Below are positions 1 to 7,572 of a stretch of 24,814 nt of DNA, piece after piece. Below the pieces are notes generated by a model. It had not been told where the DNA came from and made no database searches. It saw only the letters and a list, made by a program, of their open reading frames with translations. Each line of letters opens with the position of its first letter. The first letter of the stretch is position 1. The DNA is from DASRHY01 sp046765875 (lineage in GTDB: Bacteria > Actinomycetota > Actinomycetes > Propionibacteriales > Kribbellaceae). The DNA is taken from the NCBI GenBank assembly GCA_046765875.1, contig JBKPSJ010000022.1, positions 1 to 24,814 on the forward strand, read 5' to 3'. The translations under genes and the position numbers were made by a program.

Positions 1-1
1 G

Positions 2-208
2 TACACGCTGGCCGAGGGCCGGCAGGTCGCCGCGATTCTGGCCCGGCAGGACCCGGACAGCTGGCAGCGCGAGCTGGGCCGGGCATTGCGTGGCCTGTAC
101 GTGTACCTGGACGAGTTGTACGGCGGTCCGGGCGCATGCACCGAACTGCTCAACTCCGAGGATCGCCCGCGGGTTGCCCGGCTGGTCCAAAACCTGAACC
201 GTCAATGA
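2..208 (+). CDS. C-terminal end of an unidentified protein (partial)
   Basis: The window opens inside a reading frame that runs without interruption from base 2 to a TGA at 206-208, giving 68 residues. The peptide is mixed helical (central LGRALRGLYVYLDELYGG, ending LVQNLNRQ) and has no motif I recognise. Codon third positions are G/C-rich like the neighbours, which supports real coding. It lies upstream of the Tad genes on the same strand, with about 55 bases between its stop and the likely start of the SAF protein. Whether it belongs to the pilus operon cannot be judged from the fragment. Confidence 0.6.
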   Translation, partial: YTLAEGRQVAAILARQDPDSWQRELGRALRGLYVYLDELYGGPGACTELLNSEDRPRVARLVQNLNRQ

Positions 209-251
209 CCCAGCGCGCGGAGCGCGGCCCGTTGTGGCCCACCCCTTGGCT

Positions 252-257
252 TACGGT
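252..257 (+). promoter_or_regulatory. Candidate -10 box for a leaderless Tad operon transcript
   Basis: TACGGT fits TANNNT and ends six bases before the GTG at 264, the spacing typical of actinobacterial leaderless promoters. No convincing -35 hexamer is visible. No purine-rich ribosome site precedes any of the three possible starts of the SAF gene, which makes a leaderless start more likely. Confidence 0.3.
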
Positions 258-263
258 GTGTCC

Positions 264-992
264 GTGAGTTCGACGACCTCGTCCCGTACCTCCCGGCAGA
301 CCAGCGGTTCGAACGGCCGTCCGCCGGCGGGAAACCGGCTTCCGGTGACCCGCGAACGGCGGCCCGCGCTGGCGGCGCTCGCCGTGATCCTGATCCTGCT
401 CGGCGCCGCCGGGTCGGCGCTGATCGCGCTGCGCAGCGGCGAACGGGAGGGCTACCTGACGGTCTCGAAATCGATCCAGCCCGGCGAGCAGCTGACCCGC
501 GGCGACTTCGGCCGCGGCCAGATCGCCGGCGACACCGGCGACCTCATCAAGGCGTCACGGCTGTCGGAGTTCGTCGGAACGTACGCGCGGACCAGGTTGT
601 ACAAGAGCCAGTACCTGACCGAGGACATGCTCACCAAGACCGCCGAGGTGCCGGCCAAGGGCGCGCTGGTCGGCGTCAGCCTGGAGAACGGCCGGGTGCC
701 GTCGGACGGGCTGCAGGTCGACGATGTGGTCCGGGTGATCCGGGTGCCCGCGTCGAGCACGGACGGCACCACCCCGGAGGTGCTGGTCGGCGCGGCGGTC
801 GTCACCGACGTCGAGAGCACCGGCGGCAACAACGACAAGACCACGGTGAACACCACCCAGATCACCAACGCGACCGTGCTGGTGCCGACCGACAAGTCGA
901 CGGCTGTGGCCGCGGCGGCGGCCGCGAAGACGCTCGTGCTGATCAAACTGGCGCCCGGTACCAAGCCGGAGATCGCCCGGGGAGCCGGCTGA
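264..992 (+). CDS. SAF-domain protein, CpaB/RcpC-like Tad pilus assembly component
   Basis: The roughly 242-residue protein has a Ser/Thr/Arg-rich cytoplasmic N-terminus, one membrane helix (LAALAVILILLGAAGSALIAL) at about residues 38-58, and an extracytoplasmic SAF domain. The hallmark text is VSKSIQPGEQLTRGDF with a downstream GTYARTRLYKSQYLTEDML. SAF domains of this kind are found in CpaB/RcpC, the periplasmic part of Tad pili; in monoderms the partner is unknown because there is no secretin. The start is uncertain: GTGs lie at 234, 258 and 264, and I favour 264 because TACGGT sits six bases upstream. The stop overlaps the next gene's ATG by one base (TGATG), so translation is probably coupled. 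Confidence 0.75.
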   Translation: MSSTTSSRTSRQTSGSNGRPPAGNRLPVTRERRPALAALAVILILLGAAGSALIALRSGEREGYLTVSKSIQPGEQLTRGDFGRGQIAGDTGDLIKASRLSEFVGTYARTRLYKSQYLTEDMLTKTAEVPAKGALVGVSLENGRVPSDGLQVDDVVRVIRVPASSTDGTTPEVLVGAAVVTDVESTGGNNDKTTVNTTQITNATVLVPTDKSTAVAAAAAAKTLVLIKLAPGTKPEIARGAG

Positions 993-1813
993 TGGCGCTG
1001 GTCGCACTGGCCAGCGCGAAGGGCTCGCCGGGTGTCACGACCGCGGCAACGGTGCTCGCAGCGCTGTGGCCGCGTTCGGTGCTGCTCGCCGAGTGCGACC
1101 CGGCGGGCAGTGACCTGGTGGTACGGATGACCGATCCCGGCGGCGGTGCGCTGACCGCCGAGCGCGGGCTGGTGAGCCTCGCCGCGGCGGGCCGCAAGGG
1201 TCTCGACGACGACGTGATCATGGCCCACACCCAGAAGCTCGACGGCGGACTGGACGCGCTGGTCGGCGTCCGGGCGCCCGAGCAGTCCGCCGGGATGGGC
1301 GGCCTGTGGGCGCCGCTGGGCGGGGCGCTGAACGCCATGCGCGGGATCGACGTGCTGGCCGACTGTGGCCGGATCGGCCCGACCTCGCCGCAACTCCCGA
1401 TCGTCAAGGCCGCCCGGCTGGTGGTGCTGGTCTGCACCGCGACCGGCTCGTCGGTGGCGCACCTGCGCGAGCGGCTGTCGGCCCTGTCGCATCACGTCGA
1501 CGCCCGCCTGGGCGTACTGGTGATCGCCGACCCGCGACGGCGTGATGCGGTCAAGCAGGTGTGGGCCGTACTGGACCAGATGTCGGTCCCGGTCCGGCAC
1601 CGCTGGCACCTGGCGTGGGATCCGGCCGGAGCCGCGTTCTTCGAGGGCGAGGGCCATGGCCGGCTGGAGCGGACCAGCCTGATCCGGACCGCGCGCGAGG
1701 TGGTTGCCGACATGGCCGCGGTCGCCGCCAGTACGACCGTGCACGACTTCGACATGGCGCAGGCGGCGTTCCCGCCGCCCGATCCGGCCCAGCGGCAGGT
1801 GATCGACAGGTGA
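992..1813 (+). CDS. TadZ/CpaE-like MinD/ParA-family protein with degenerate P-loop
   Basis: This 273-residue protein has the MinD/ParA/TadZ fold. It opens with strand MALVALAS followed by a P-loop-like AKGSPGVTTAA, then VLLAECDPAGSDL, which matches the switch-I Asp region of deviant Walker ATPases. VLADCGRIGP corresponds to the Walker B-like strand and ARLVVLVCTATGSS to a later core strand. The consensus KGGVGKTT appears as KGSPGVTT, so the phosphate-binding Lys is Val. In Tad systems TadZ localises the secretion ATPase at the membrane, and several family members have atypical P-loops. The ATG overlaps the stop of the SAF gene, and the stop overlaps the GTG of cpaF. A localisation role is inferred from family and context. 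Confidence 0.75.
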   Translation: MALVALASAKGSPGVTTAATVLAALWPRSVLLAECDPAGSDLVVRMTDPGGGALTAERGLVSLAAAGRKGLDDDVIMAHTQKLDGGLDALVGVRAPEQSAGMGGLWAPLGGALNAMRGIDVLADCGRIGPTSPQLPIVKAARLVVLVCTATGSSVAHLRERLSALSHHVDARLGVLVIADPRRRDAVKQVWAVLDQMSVPVRHRWHLAWDPAGAAFFEGEGHGRLERTSLIRTAREVVADMAAVAASTTVHDFDMAQAAFPPPDPAQRQVIDR

Positions 1814-3117
1814 TCGATCAGGAACTGGTGCGCCGGCTGAGAGTCCAGGTCGCCGAGCGGCTCAACGAGCAGCGCCGCCGCGACCAGGTGAACGGCGTAC
1901 CGCCGATGAGCGCCGAGGACGAGCGCGAGTACGCCCGCTCGCTGATCGTCCAGGTGCTGGAGGACCACGCCCGCTACGAGGTGACCGAGGGGCGGACCCC
2001 GCCGACCCCCGAGGACGATGCGCAGATCGCCTCCGCGATCCACTCCGCGCTGTTCGGCGTGGGCCGGTTGCAGCCGCTGATCGACGACCCCGAGGTCGAG
2101 AACATCGACATCAACGGGTACGACAACGTGTTCGTCCAGTACGGCGACGGCCGCGAGGAGCAGCCCGGCCCGGTGGCCGAGAGCGACGAGGAACTGGTCG
2201 AGCTGATCCAGGTACTGGCCGCGCACGCCGGCCTGAGCAGCCGCCCGTTCGACTCGGCGAACCCGCAACTGGACCTGCGGCTGCCCGACGGGTCCCGGTT
2301 GTCGGCGGTGATGGGCGTGACCGCACGGCCGGTGGTGTCGATCCGGCGGGCCCGGCTCGGCAAGGTGTTCCTCGACGATCTGGTTGCCAACGGCACCATG
2401 TCCGACGACATCGGTGCCTTCCTCAAGGCGGCGGTGGCGGCCCGCAAGAACCTCATGATCGCGGGCGCGACCAACGCCGGGAAGACGACGCTGCTGCGCG
2501 CGCTGGCCAACGAGATCCCGCCGCACGAGCGGCTGATCACCGTCGAGCGATCGCTGGAGCTGGGTCTCGGCGAGTTCCCCGACCTGCACCCGAACGTGGT
2601 GGCGTTCGAGGAACGGCTGCCCAACTCCGAGGGTGTCGGGGCGATCAGCATGGCCGACCTGGTCCGCAGAAGTCTGCGGATGAACCCGAGCCGGGTGATC
2701 GTCGGCGAGGTGCTCGGCGACGAGATCGTCACGATGCTGAACGCGATGAGCCAGGGTAACGACGGCTCGCTGTCGACGATCCACTCGAACTCGTCGATGG
2801 AGGTGTTCAACCGCATCTCGACATACGCGATCCAGGCGGCCGAGCGGCTGCCGATGGAGGCGACCCAGATGCTGGTGGCGGGCGCGCTGGACTTCGTCGC
2901 GTTCACCCGCAAGCGCAACGACTACCAGCACGGCGGCCGGCTGACCCGGTACATCGAGAGCGTCCGCGAGGTGACCGGCTGGGACGGCCGGGTGCTGTCC
3001 AGCGAGGTGTTCGCGCCGGGCCCGGACGGCCGCGCCGCAGCGCACGCGCCGATCCAATGCGTCGAGGAACTCGAGATGTACGGCTACCAGCCGCTGGTGC
3101 ACGGCAGGTGGGCGTGA
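1810..3117 (+). CDS. cpaF: Type II/IV secretion ATPase, CpaF/TadA family pilus motor
   Basis: The 435-residue hexameric-ATPase homologue powers Flp pilus polymerisation at the inner face of the membrane. The N-terminal helical region is followed by the family signature GRLQPLIDDPEVENIDINGYDNVFVQYGDG. Walker A is GATNAGKTT near residues 219-227, and the Asp-box region reads ERSLELGLGEFPDLHPNVVAFEER. The Walker B segment SRVIVGEVLGDEIVTML lies near 294-310, and the His-box reads GSLSTIHSNSS. All catalytic blocks are present and the length is normal for the family. GTG at 1810 is chosen because it overlaps the upstream stop (GTGA); longer in-frame starts would run deep into the TadZ gene. The stop overlaps the ATG of tadB. 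Confidence 0.93.
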   Translation: MIDQELVRRLRVQVAERLNEQRRRDQVNGVPPMSAEDEREYARSLIVQVLEDHARYEVTEGRTPPTPEDDAQIASAIHSALFGVGRLQPLIDDPEVENIDINGYDNVFVQYGDGREEQPGPVAESDEELVELIQVLAAHAGLSSRPFDSANPQLDLRLPDGSRLSAVMGVTARPVVSIRRARLGKVFLDDLVANGTMSDDIGAFLKAAVAARKNLMIAGATNAGKTTLLRALANEIPPHERLITVERSLELGLGEFPDLHPNVVAFEERLPNSEGVGAISMADLVRRSLRMNPSRVIVGEVLGDEIVTMLNAMSQGNDGSLSTIHSNSSMEVFNRISTYAIQAAERLPMEATQMLVAGALDFVAFTRKRNDYQHGGRLTRYIESVREVTGWDGRVLSSEVFAPGPDGRAAAHAPIQCVEELEMYGYQPLVHGRWA

Positions 3118-4019
3118 TGGATCCGCGTACGATCACCGCGCTGTTGTGCGGCGCGATTGTCGGCGGGGGGCTGTTGCTGCTGATCGTCGCGATCCGCGGC
3201 ACCGAGCCGAAGGACGCCACGCCGTCGCTGTTCCGCCGGTCCCGCGGCCGGCAGGCGCGCCGCTCGACGATCCAGCTGGCCGCTGGGCTCGCTGTCGGGC
3301 TGGTGGTTCTGGCGATCACCCGCTGGCTGGTGCTGGCGGTGGCGCTGGGGCTGCTTGCCGGGATGTTCGACCGGTTCTTCGGTGGAACGGGCGAGGAGCG
3401 GCGCGCGATCGAGCGGCTGGACGCGCTGGCCACCTGGACCGAGGCGCTGCGCGACACGATCGCCGGTGCGGTCGGCCTCGAACAGGCGATCCCGGCGACG
3501 GCGGTGAACGCCGCGCCGGCGATCAAGCCGAGCCTGAACCTGCTGGTCGACCGGCTCCGGATCCGCGAGCCGTTGCCGACCGCCCTGCTGCGGTTCGCCG
3601 ACGACCTCAACGACCCGTCCGCGGACCTGATCTGCGCCGCGCTGGTTCTCAACGCGCGGCTGCGCGGCCCCGGCCTGCGCGACGTGCTGACCGCGCTGGC
3701 GGTCTCGGCCCGCGAGGAACTCGACGTACGGCACAAGGTCGCTGCCGAGCGGCGCTCGACCCGCCGCAGCGTTCAGGTCGTGGTCGCGATCACCTTGCTG
3801 GTCGCCGGTGCGCTGGTGCTGTTCAACCCGACGTACGTCGCGCCGTACCGCAGCTTCGTCGGTCAGTTCGTGCTCTTCCTGGTCGTCATGCTGTACACCG
3901 CCGGGCTGGTCTGGCTGCGCAAGCTGGCCAAGATCGAGGTGCCGGAGCGGTTCCTGATCAGCAGCGGTGACCGGCGTGCCCGGCGTCTCGGCGACGAGCG
4001 GATGGAGCAGGTCGGATGA
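3117..4019 (+). CDS. tadB: TadB-like pilus platform protein (type II secretion F domain)
   Basis: This roughly 300-residue integral membrane protein has an N-terminal helix (residues about 6-25), a hydrophobic block near 53-83 and a cytoplasmic T2SSF-type helical domain containing ERLDALATWTEALRDTIAGAVGLEQAIPAT. Two C-terminal helices (VVVAITLLVAGALVLF and FVLFLVVMLYTAGLVWL) complete the usual TadB layout. TadB and TadC form the inner-membrane platform that couples the CpaF motor to pilin extraction. ATG 3117 shares its A with the cpaF stop; a GTG three bases earlier is an alternative. The stop overlaps the tadC start (ATGA). Confidence 0.88.
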   Translation: MDPRTITALLCGAIVGGGLLLLIVAIRGTEPKDATPSLFRRSRGRQARRSTIQLAAGLAVGLVVLAITRWLVLAVALGLLAGMFDRFFGGTGEERRAIERLDALATWTEALRDTIAGAVGLEQAIPATAVNAAPAIKPSLNLLVDRLRIREPLPTALLRFADDLNDPSADLICAALVLNARLRGPGLRDVLTALAVSAREELDVRHKVAAERRSTRRSVQVVVAITLLVAGALVLFNPTYVAPYRSFVGQFVLFLVVMLYTAGLVWLRKLAKIEVPERFLISSGDRRARRLGDERMEQVG

Positions 4020-4933
4020 CGCTCGCATTGTTCTTCGGCGCTCTGGTCGGCGGCGGTGTCTATCTGCTGGTCCGGCTGTTGATGCGCCCGGCGCCGACGG
4101 TGCGCTCGACGATCGCGCGGATCGACGCCGGCCGGACCGGCTACCGGTCGGTGACCGCGAGCGCGGCCGGTGAGCACGAACTCGGCGGGCTGGACAAGGT
4201 CAAGGCGAGCCTGGGCCGCCGGCTGGAGATCGAGGCGGCCAACCGGGGCTGGCGGTTCGGCCGGCTGCGCCGCGACCTGGCGGTGATGAACCAGCCGTTC
4301 TCGACCATGCTCGCGACCAAGACGCTGTTCGCGATCGGCGCGCTGATCATCGTGCCGCTGTGGTGGTACATCGCGGCGCTGGCCGGGGTCACCCTGCCGA
4401 CGCTGGCGCCCGCGGTGGTGACGATCGGCGCAGCGTTGTTCGCGTTCTTCCTCCCGGACCTCGCGTTGCGGCAGGAGGCCGAGCGGCGCCGCCGCGACTT
4501 CAGGCACGTGGTCGGCAGCTTCCTGGACCTGGTCGCGATGAACCTGGCCGGCGGCCGCGGCCTGCCTGAGGCGCTGATGACCGCCTCGACGATCGGCGAC
4601 CACTGGGCGATGGCCCGGATCCGGCAGGCGCTGGCCAACGCGCGGCTGATCGGCATCACGCCGTGGGACGCGATGGCCCAGCTCGGCGACGACCTCGGCG
4701 TCGAGGAGTTGCGCGATCTGGCGTCCGCGCTCGCGCTGGCCGGCGATGAGGGCGCCAAGATCCGTACGTCGCTGCTGGCCCGGGCGGCAAGCCTGCGCGC
4801 CAAGGAGCTGGCCGACGTCGAGGGCAAGGCGGGCGAGCGGTCGCAGTCGATGCTGGTCGCGCAGCTGCTGATGTGTGCGGCCTTCATGATCTTCCTCGGG
4901 TACCCGGCCGGCGCGATGATCCTGGCCTCCTGA
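4016..4933 (+). CDS. tadC: TadC-like pilus platform protein (type II secretion F domain)
   Basis: The 305-residue membrane protein has an N-terminal helix (LALFFGALVGGGVYLLVRLL), a central hydrophobic pair around residues 103-148, a T2SSF domain with RRDFRHVVGSFLDLVAMNLAGGRGLPEALMTAS, and a C-terminal helix pair ending PAGAMILAS. The text EGKAGERSQSMLVAQLLMCAAFMIFLGYP is characteristic of TadC. It is the second platform subunit of the Flp pilus machine. ATG 4016 overlaps the tadB stop as ATGA. The stop at 4931-4933 is followed by a 78-base gap before the pilin gene, the longest gap inside the pilus core. Confidence 0.88.
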   Translation: MTLALFFGALVGGGVYLLVRLLMRPAPTVRSTIARIDAGRTGYRSVTASAAGEHELGGLDKVKASLGRRLEIEAANRGWRFGRLRRDLAVMNQPFSTMLATKTLFAIGALIIVPLWWYIAALAGVTLPTLAPAVVTIGAALFAFFLPDLALRQEAERRRRDFRHVVGSFLDLVAMNLAGGRGLPEALMTASTIGDHWAMARIRQALANARLIGITPWDAMAQLGDDLGVEELRDLASALALAGDEGAKIRTSLLARAASLRAKELADVEGKAGERSQSMLVAQLLMCAAFMIFLGYPAGAMILAS

Positions 4934-5011
4934 CGAGCCGGTGGTGGTCCGAACATGACCCGTTCCGCAGTGCATACTGATGCGCGGTCAGACAACCATG
5001 GAGGGTCGCAC

Positions 5012-5224
5012 ATGATGTTTCCCGAACTGCAGTTCGCCCGGGCGATGTTCGGATACGCGATGGCTCGGGCGAGCACCATGAAGGCCCGGAAGGGGAACCA
5101 GCTCGGCGCGTCCGCGATCGAGTGGGCTGTCATCACCGCCATCGTCGTGACCGCCGCGCTCGCGATCGGGATCTCGGTCAAGAAGGTCATCGACAAGCGC
5201 AAGGGCGAGATCGAGCAAGGCTGA
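5012..5224 (+). CDS. flp: Flp-family major pilin precursor, short
   Basis: This 70-residue protein has a positively charged leader with RKGNQLG, then ASAIEWAVITAIVVTAALAIGISVKKVIDKRKGEIEQG. That is the Flp prepilin layout: cleavage after Gly, Glu at +5, then a hydrophobic helix that forms the pilus core. The usual GxxxxEY is GASAIEW here, with Trp in place of Tyr at +6. ATG 5012 is preferred over the more distant ATG 4955 because GGAGGG lies a few bases upstream at about 5000-5005. The mature pilin would be about 41 residues. The gap before the gene would allow separate, stronger expression of the pilin, but no clear promoter is visible there. Confidence 0.85.
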   Translation: MMFPELQFARAMFGYAMARASTMKARKGNQLGASAIEWAVITAIVVTAALAIGISVKKVIDKRKGEIEQG

Positions 5225-5227
5225 GCC

Positions 5228-5644
5228 TTGTTCGGAAGGCCCCGGGTTCGCGATGAGCGCGGCGCGAACGTCCTCGAGCTCGCCATCATCGCGCCCACCC
5301 TGATGGCGCTGACCTTCCTGCTGATCCAGACCGCGCTGTTCCTGTTCGGCCGGGCCGCCGCACTCAACGCGGCGCAGCAGGGTGTCTCCGAGCTGAGGTT
5401 GATCCAGCCTCAGGTGTACCGGCCGGACATGTGCGCGACGTTCGAGACCAGCACCGAGACGTACGCCAAGAAGATCGCCGGCAACACCCTGCTGGAGCCC
5501 AGGGCGACCTGTACCTACGACGCGGCGGACGGGATCGTCTCGATCAAGGTCGAGGGACACGCGGTCTCGCTGGTGCCCGGACTGACGTTCCGGACCGAGC
5601 GGACCGCCAGCGGGCCGATCGAGACCTTCGAGGCGGACAAGTGA
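5228..5644 (+). CDS. TadE-like minor pilin
   Basis: The 138-residue protein begins at a TTG three bases after the pilin stop and has an RGANVLELAIIAPTLMALTFLLIQTALFLFG segment. This is a TadE-type prepilin signal: a basic tip, Glu near +5 (ANVLE) and a long hydrophobic helix. The C-terminal part contains two Cys (MCATF and ATCTY) that could form a disulfide outside the cell. TadE-like pseudopilins are minor components needed for assembly or tip formation. The TTG has AAGG about ten bases upstream; no better start precedes the hydrophobic segment. Its stop overlaps the next GTG (GTGA). Confidence 0.8.
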   Translation: MFGRPRVRDERGANVLELAIIAPTLMALTFLLIQTALFLFGRAAALNAAQQGVSELRLIQPQVYRPDMCATFETSTETYAKKIAGNTLLEPRATCTYDAADGIVSIKVEGHAVSLVPGLTFRTERTASGPIETFEADK

Positions 5645-6075
5645 GCACACGGCTGTCCGAGCGAGGGACGATGGCGCTCGAGCTTGCGATCCTGGCGCCG
5701 GTGCTGCTCGCGCTGTTGCTGTTCCTGATGGCCTGCGGCCGGTACTTCCAGACGTCGTCGCTGCTCGAGAACGCGGCCCGCGACGGCGCCCGTGCCGCCA
5801 CCCAGGCTCGTACGCTGTCCGGCGCGCAGGCGGTCGTCGACGACGCTGTACGGCGGTCGGTTAACCAGAAGGACGGGGTGGCGCAGTCGTGCAAGGACAC
5901 GGCGACCGGCCGGATCCGGCCCTCGGCCGGCTTCACCGCAGGTGCGTCGATCACCGTCGAGGTGAGCTGCACGATCAACTACCGTGACCTCGGCCTGCTC
6001 GGGATCGACAAGGACGTCACGGTGACCCGCGCCTTCACCTCCACGCTCGACCAGTTCCGCGGAGTGCGCCCGTGA
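5641..6075 (+). CDS. TadE-like minor pilin, second copy
   Basis: The 144-residue protein has RGTMALELAILAPVLLALLLFLMACGRYF near its N-terminus, the same prepilin-type layout as the gene before it (Glu in MALE, then a hydrophobic helix). NAARDGARAATQA follows, typical of TadE family stalk helices. The outer domain has two Cys (QSCKD and VSCTI). GTG 5641 overlaps the upstream stop, and the stop overlaps the following GTG at 6072, so three pseudopilin genes are translated in tight succession. The two TadE proteins differ outside the leader and are not a recent duplication. Confidence 0.82.
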   Translation: MSTRLSERGTMALELAILAPVLLALLLFLMACGRYFQTSSLLENAARDGARAATQARTLSGAQAVVDDAVRRSVNQKDGVAQSCKDTATGRIRPSAGFTAGASITVEVSCTINYRDLGLLGIDKDVTVTRAFTSTLDQFRGVRP

Positions 6076-6767
6076 GCCGTACACGCGGTGAACGTGGTGC
6101 CCTGACCCCGGCCGTCCTGATCCTCGCCATCATGATCTTCTGGCTGGCCGGGCTGGTGATCGACGGCGCCCGGCAGCTGAACGCCCGCTCGCGCGCGATC
6201 GCGTACGCCCAGGAGGCGGCCCGGGCCGGTGCGTCCGGTATCAACCTGAACGTCCAGAAGCTCGAGTTCGACCCGAAGGATGTACGGGCCCGGGTGGACG
6301 CCTACTGCGCCGAGGCAAGGGCCAACGACGACACGATCACCCGGTGCGGGCTGTCCGAGGAGCCGGACGCCGAGAACCTCGAGGTCGCGGTCGAGCTGAA
6401 GAACCCGACGACGTTCCTGTCGATGCTCGGGGTCCAGACCCTGACCGCGAAAGGACAGGGCGAGGCGCACGCCGAGCAGGGCATCAACAAGGCCGACGAG
6501 ACACCGCGAGTGCCGTCGATCAGCGTGCTGCGGACCAGCCAGGGTCCGGGGGAGGACCCGAAGTCGTCGGCCTCGACGCCCACCCTGGACCCGCCGTGCA
6601 CGCCGAACCCGCCGACCGTCACGGTCACCGAGACCACGACCTCGCCCCGCCCGACCCCGCCACCGCCGAAGAAGCCGACCGCCACGGTCACGGTGACCGT
6701 GACCACCGTGACCGAGTCGCCGGGTCCACTGCCGACGGCCTGCATCCCGCCGGGCCAGGGCCGGTGA
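6072..6767 (+). CDS. TadG/TadE-like pilus protein with Pro/Thr/Val-rich tail
   Basis: This 231-residue protein starts RGERGALTPAVLILAIMIFWLAGLVIDGARQLNAR, the Tad-type membrane anchor found in TadG-like proteins. A region of about 90 residues with two Cys follows, and then from about residue 150 a low-complexity tail rich in Pro, Thr and Val (VTVTETTTSPRPTPPPPKK, then VTVTVTTVTESP). The tail would be outside the membrane and may span the cell wall. The GTG overlaps the stop of the second TadE gene, and this is the last gene of the tightly coupled pilus core. No von Willebrand domain of full-length TadG is present. Confidence 0.72.
   Translation: MSRTRGERGALTPAVLILAIMIFWLAGLVIDGARQLNARSRAIAYAQEAARAGASGINLNVQKLEFDPKDVRARVDAYCAEARANDDTITRCGLSEEPDAENLEVAVELKNPTTFLSMLGVQTLTAKGQGEAHAEQGINKADETPRVPSISVLRTSQGPGEDPKSSASTPTLDPPCTPNPPTVTVTETTTSPRPTPPPPKKPTATVTVTVTTVTESPGPLPTACIPPGQGR
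6686..6704. repeat. 19-bp near-perfect palindrome inside the Val-Thr tail coding region
   Basis: GGTCACGGTGACCGTGACC has 9-base complementary arms around one central base. It arises from alternating Val/Thr codons (GTC/GTG and ACG/ACC) in the tail of the TadG-like gene, and related words occur again near 6615-6632. It could fold in the mRNA about 60 bases before the end of the pilus core operon, but it may only reflect the repetitive peptide. Confidence 0.5.
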
Positions 6768-6848
6768 CCTGATGAATTCCTACACTGTGGTTCCCGTGGC
6801 CGGCTTCGCCGTCGTCCGGTCAAGCGCTGTGACGTTCGGAGGGAGCCG

Positions 6849-7481
6849 GTGACACGATGTCGTACGGGCCTGGTGGTGGCGCTGGCTGCCACGGCCTTCG
6901 CGGTGGCCGGGTGCGGTGGCAGCGGCTCGTCCGGCGGCGCTCCGACGCCCTTCGCCGACGATTCCTCCGGTACGCCGTCCAGCCCGGCCACGTCGGCGAC
7001 ATCGGCACCGCGCACGACCAACACCGCGAAGCCGCAAGAGGCTGTGCTGGTGATAGTGAGCCCAGGCCGGTTCGGCATGAATCCGGCGGTGCTCGGGTTC
7101 ACCCGGACGATCCAGGAGTTCTACAAGGCCCGGATGACGCACAACCCGCTGCTGATGAACGCGTGGACCTCGTCGATCTTCTACACCGACAACGAGGCGG
7201 GGATCGTGCAGGCCAGGGCGCAAGGGCTGGTGATGCGGCCGCCGGGCAAGGTCGTTGTCCGTGGCGTACGCAAGGGCCCGATCGCCGGTTCGGTAACCGT
7301 GGACACCTGCTTCGGCCCGACGATGGCCTGGTACGACCCGAAGAAGAAGCGCTACACCAACGACCTTCCGAACGGGTCGCCGATCTCGATGGATATGCAG
7401 AACTCCGGCTCGCGCTGGGAGTTCTACCAGGCGCGGCAGGGCAAGTTCAGTTGCGCGAGCGTGAAATATCCGGGCGGTTGA
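6849..7481 (+). CDS. Secreted lipoprotein of unknown function in the Tad locus
   Basis: The 210-residue precursor has a signal peptide (basic RCR tip, then LVVALAATAFAVAGC), so the lipobox Cys follows VAG and would be lipidated and anchored outside the membrane. A Ser/Gly/Thr/Pro linker leads to a folded part of roughly 150 residues containing TRTIQEFYKARMTHNPLLMNAW and DTCFGPTMAWYDPKKKRYTND. I recognise no catalytic motif. The GTG start has an excellent ribosome site (GGAGGGAG at about 6838-6845). It lies between the pilus core and the LysM/SARP gene on the same strand, so it is likely an accessory envelope protein of the same system. Confidence 0.78.
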   Translation: MTRCRTGLVVALAATAFAVAGCGGSGSSGGAPTPFADDSSGTPSSPATSATSAPRTTNTAKPQEAVLVIVSPGRFGMNPAVLGFTRTIQEFYKARMTHNPLLMNAWTSSIFYTDNEAGIVQARAQGLVMRPPGKVVVRGVRKGPIAGSVTVDTCFGPTMAWYDPKKKRYTNDLPNGSPISMDMQNSGSRWEFYQARQGKFSCASVKYPGG

Positions 7482-7572
7482 GGGTGGAAAGACTTACCGA
7501 GATGGTGCAACGATGCGCAGGCCGGTCACGTCGAACCGGGCGGCGCGGGAGCACAGGAAGGACGGCGCACCG

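Noticed and set aside
452..4975. Long open frames on the - strand opposite the Tad genes (430, 536, 314 and 370 residues)
   Set aside because: They are antisense shadows of high-GC coding DNA: compositions are rich in Arg/Gly/His/Gln, no motifs appear, and the + strand frames carry complete, recognisable Tad proteins.
6781..6786. TACACT as a -10 box for the lipoprotein gene
   Set aside because: It fits TANNNT but has no -35 partner at 16-19 bases and would leave an unremarkable leader; such matches are expected by chance.
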